NCBI GenBank assembly: GCA_023437755.1
Contig: JAEZFJ010000417.1
Span: forward strand, 1 to 6,312
Direction of reading: 5' to 3'
Length of the DNA stretch: 6,312 nt
Source of the DNA: Pseudomonadota bacterium
GTDB taxonomy: Bacteria; Pseudomonadota; Alphaproteobacteria; Rhizobiales; Devosiaceae
The notes beneath the pieces were generated by a model. It did no database searches and was not told the DNA's origin. It was given only the letters and a program-made list of their open reading frames with translations. Each line of letters begins with the position of its first letter. Position 1 is the stretch's first letter. Below are positions 5,598 through 6,312 of this stretch, piece after piece. The translations under genes were made by a program, and so were the position numbers.

Positions 5598-6312
5598 CTA
5601 GCCTGGGTACCAGACGATGCGCGGATCATCGGGCGCGCGCTGGTAGGTCCAGGCGCGCTCCACGAGTTCGATGAAGTCAACCAGCGGCCGCCAGCCCAGC
5701 AGGAGCCGGGCCTTGGCATTGTCGAGCCAGTTGCTGTGAAACGGGGTGGCAATATCGACGACGGGGACGCCGCGAGTTGAAGCCAGGTGCTCGGCGATCT
5801 CGGCGTAATCCACGGGCGCGTTCATGGAGATGTTGAACAGCTGGCCCTCGGCAGCGGGGTTATCCAGCGCCGCCAGAATGGCGGAGACCAGGTCGCTGAC
5901 ATGGATGAAGTTGCGCCGCAGGGGCGCACCCTTCCGATCCCGTAGCAGGGGTACGGCATCCAGTTCGGCGTAGCGGGCGACGTCGGCCTCGCTGAGCAGA
6001 TCGGTCCAGGGCGGACCGCCGAACTGCGCCCTGAAGCTCAGTGCGTGGCGGAAGTCGTCCTTTTCCATGATCCAGGGTGCGCGCAGGCAGCAGGTATTGA
6101 TGCCATATTGGACGCGGCACGTCTCGAGCATTGCCTCCTCCAGCGCTTTGGTCAGCGCATAGGAGCCGGGATAGGGCCGAAGAGGCGAGAGCTCGGTGAT
6201 CGGCTCCTGATAGGGCTGCATGATGTGCCCGACGGTGCAATCGCCGCTGATCAGCATGAACTGGCGCGGGGTGCCGGACTGGCGGAACGCCTCCAGCAGG
6301 TTGAACATGCCC
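5598..6312 (-). CDS. Extended SDR, NAD-dependent epimerase/dehydratase family (5' end off window)
   Basis: Cytoplasmic NAD(P)-dependent sugar-modifying or sugar-oxidising enzyme. The visible part begins at the GMFNLLEAFRQ helix, which in this family follows the Rossmann nucleotide-binding region, so roughly 80-100 N-terminal residues including the GxxGxxG motif lie beyond the right edge; about 237 residues remain. Counting from the first visible Met, the catalytic YxxxK is at Tyr50 and Lys54 (YALTK), after ITELSPLRPYPG, as in extended SDRs. The strand before it reads MLISGDCTVG, where most relatives have an SSxxxYG-like motif carrying the catalytic Ser/Thr. The C-terminal region has the usual substrate-domain ending NWLDNAKARLLLGWRP. 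It stops 142 nt before the sugar-binding protein gene on the same strand, so it may belong to the same operon and act on the imported sugar. Reaction and substrate are unknown; the family call is firm. Confidence 0.9.
   Translation of the reverse strand, partial: GMFNLLEAFRQSGTPRQFMLISGDCTVGHIMQPYQEPITELSPLRPYPGSYALTKALEEAMLETCRVQYGINTCCLRAPWIMEKDDFRHALSFRAQFGGPPWTDLLSEADVARYAELDAVPLLRDRKGAPLRRNFIHVSDLVSAILAALDNPAAEGQLFNISMNAPVDYAEIAEHLASTRGVPVVDIATPFHSNWLDNAKARLLLGWRPLVDFIELVERAWTYQRAPDDPRIVWYPG

Noticed and set aside
4466..5674. Plus-strand open frame of 402 codons opposite the sugar-binding protein gene
   Set aside because: It is antisense to a gene with a signal peptide, strong ribosome binding site and clear family motifs. 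Long antisense frames are expected in GC-rich DNA, and the translation matches no family I know.

Overview
The window is an ordinary-looking, GC-rich, densely coded bacterial chromosome segment in which every confident gene lies on the minus strand, so genes run from high to low coordinates. The mix of a CUT2-type sugar ABC transporter, an extended SDR (short-chain dehydrogenase/reductase) and a tripartite tricarboxylate transporter (TTT), with strong GC bias at third codon positions, is typical of Alphaproteobacteria. Hyphomicrobiales such as the Devosia or Rhizobium relatives are likely, but that placement is inferred from gene style and not from any marker gene.

Layout, in transcription order. 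(1) 6312-5598: C-terminal two thirds of an extended SDR (NAD-dependent epimerase/dehydratase type), cut by the window edge. (2) 5597-5456: a 142-nt gap with an imperfect stem-loop and a strong ribosome binding site. (3) 5455-4508: periplasmic sugar-binding protein. (4) 4507-4420: an 88-nt gap with a perfect 12-bp stem-loop. (5) 4419-2914: double-domain sugar ABC ATPase. (6) 2900-1890: the single permease. (7) 1889-1448: a 442-nt gap without a confident gene, holding several inverted repeats, an unrecognised 51-codon ORF and a 29-codon ORF overlapping tctB. (8) 1447-989: tctB. (9) 987-1: tctA, cut by the left edge after 329 codons.

Genes 3, 4 and 5/6 form a complete RbsB/RbsA/RbsC-like importer: one binding protein, one fused ATPase (a dimer of NBDs in one chain) and one permease that would work as a homodimer. 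The SDR just upstream is probably co-expressed and may oxidise or epimerise the imported sugar, but the substrate cannot be read from the sequence. The tctBA pair encodes the small and large membrane subunits of a secondary, binding-protein-dependent carboxylate transporter. Its usual first gene, tctC, is not in the window, although tctC commonly sits directly upstream of tctB. 

No tRNA, rRNA, CRISPR array, insertion sequence with a transposase, or clearly new system was found. The parts least explained by known families are the 442-nt gap between the two transport operons and the stem-loop between the binding-protein and ATPase genes.
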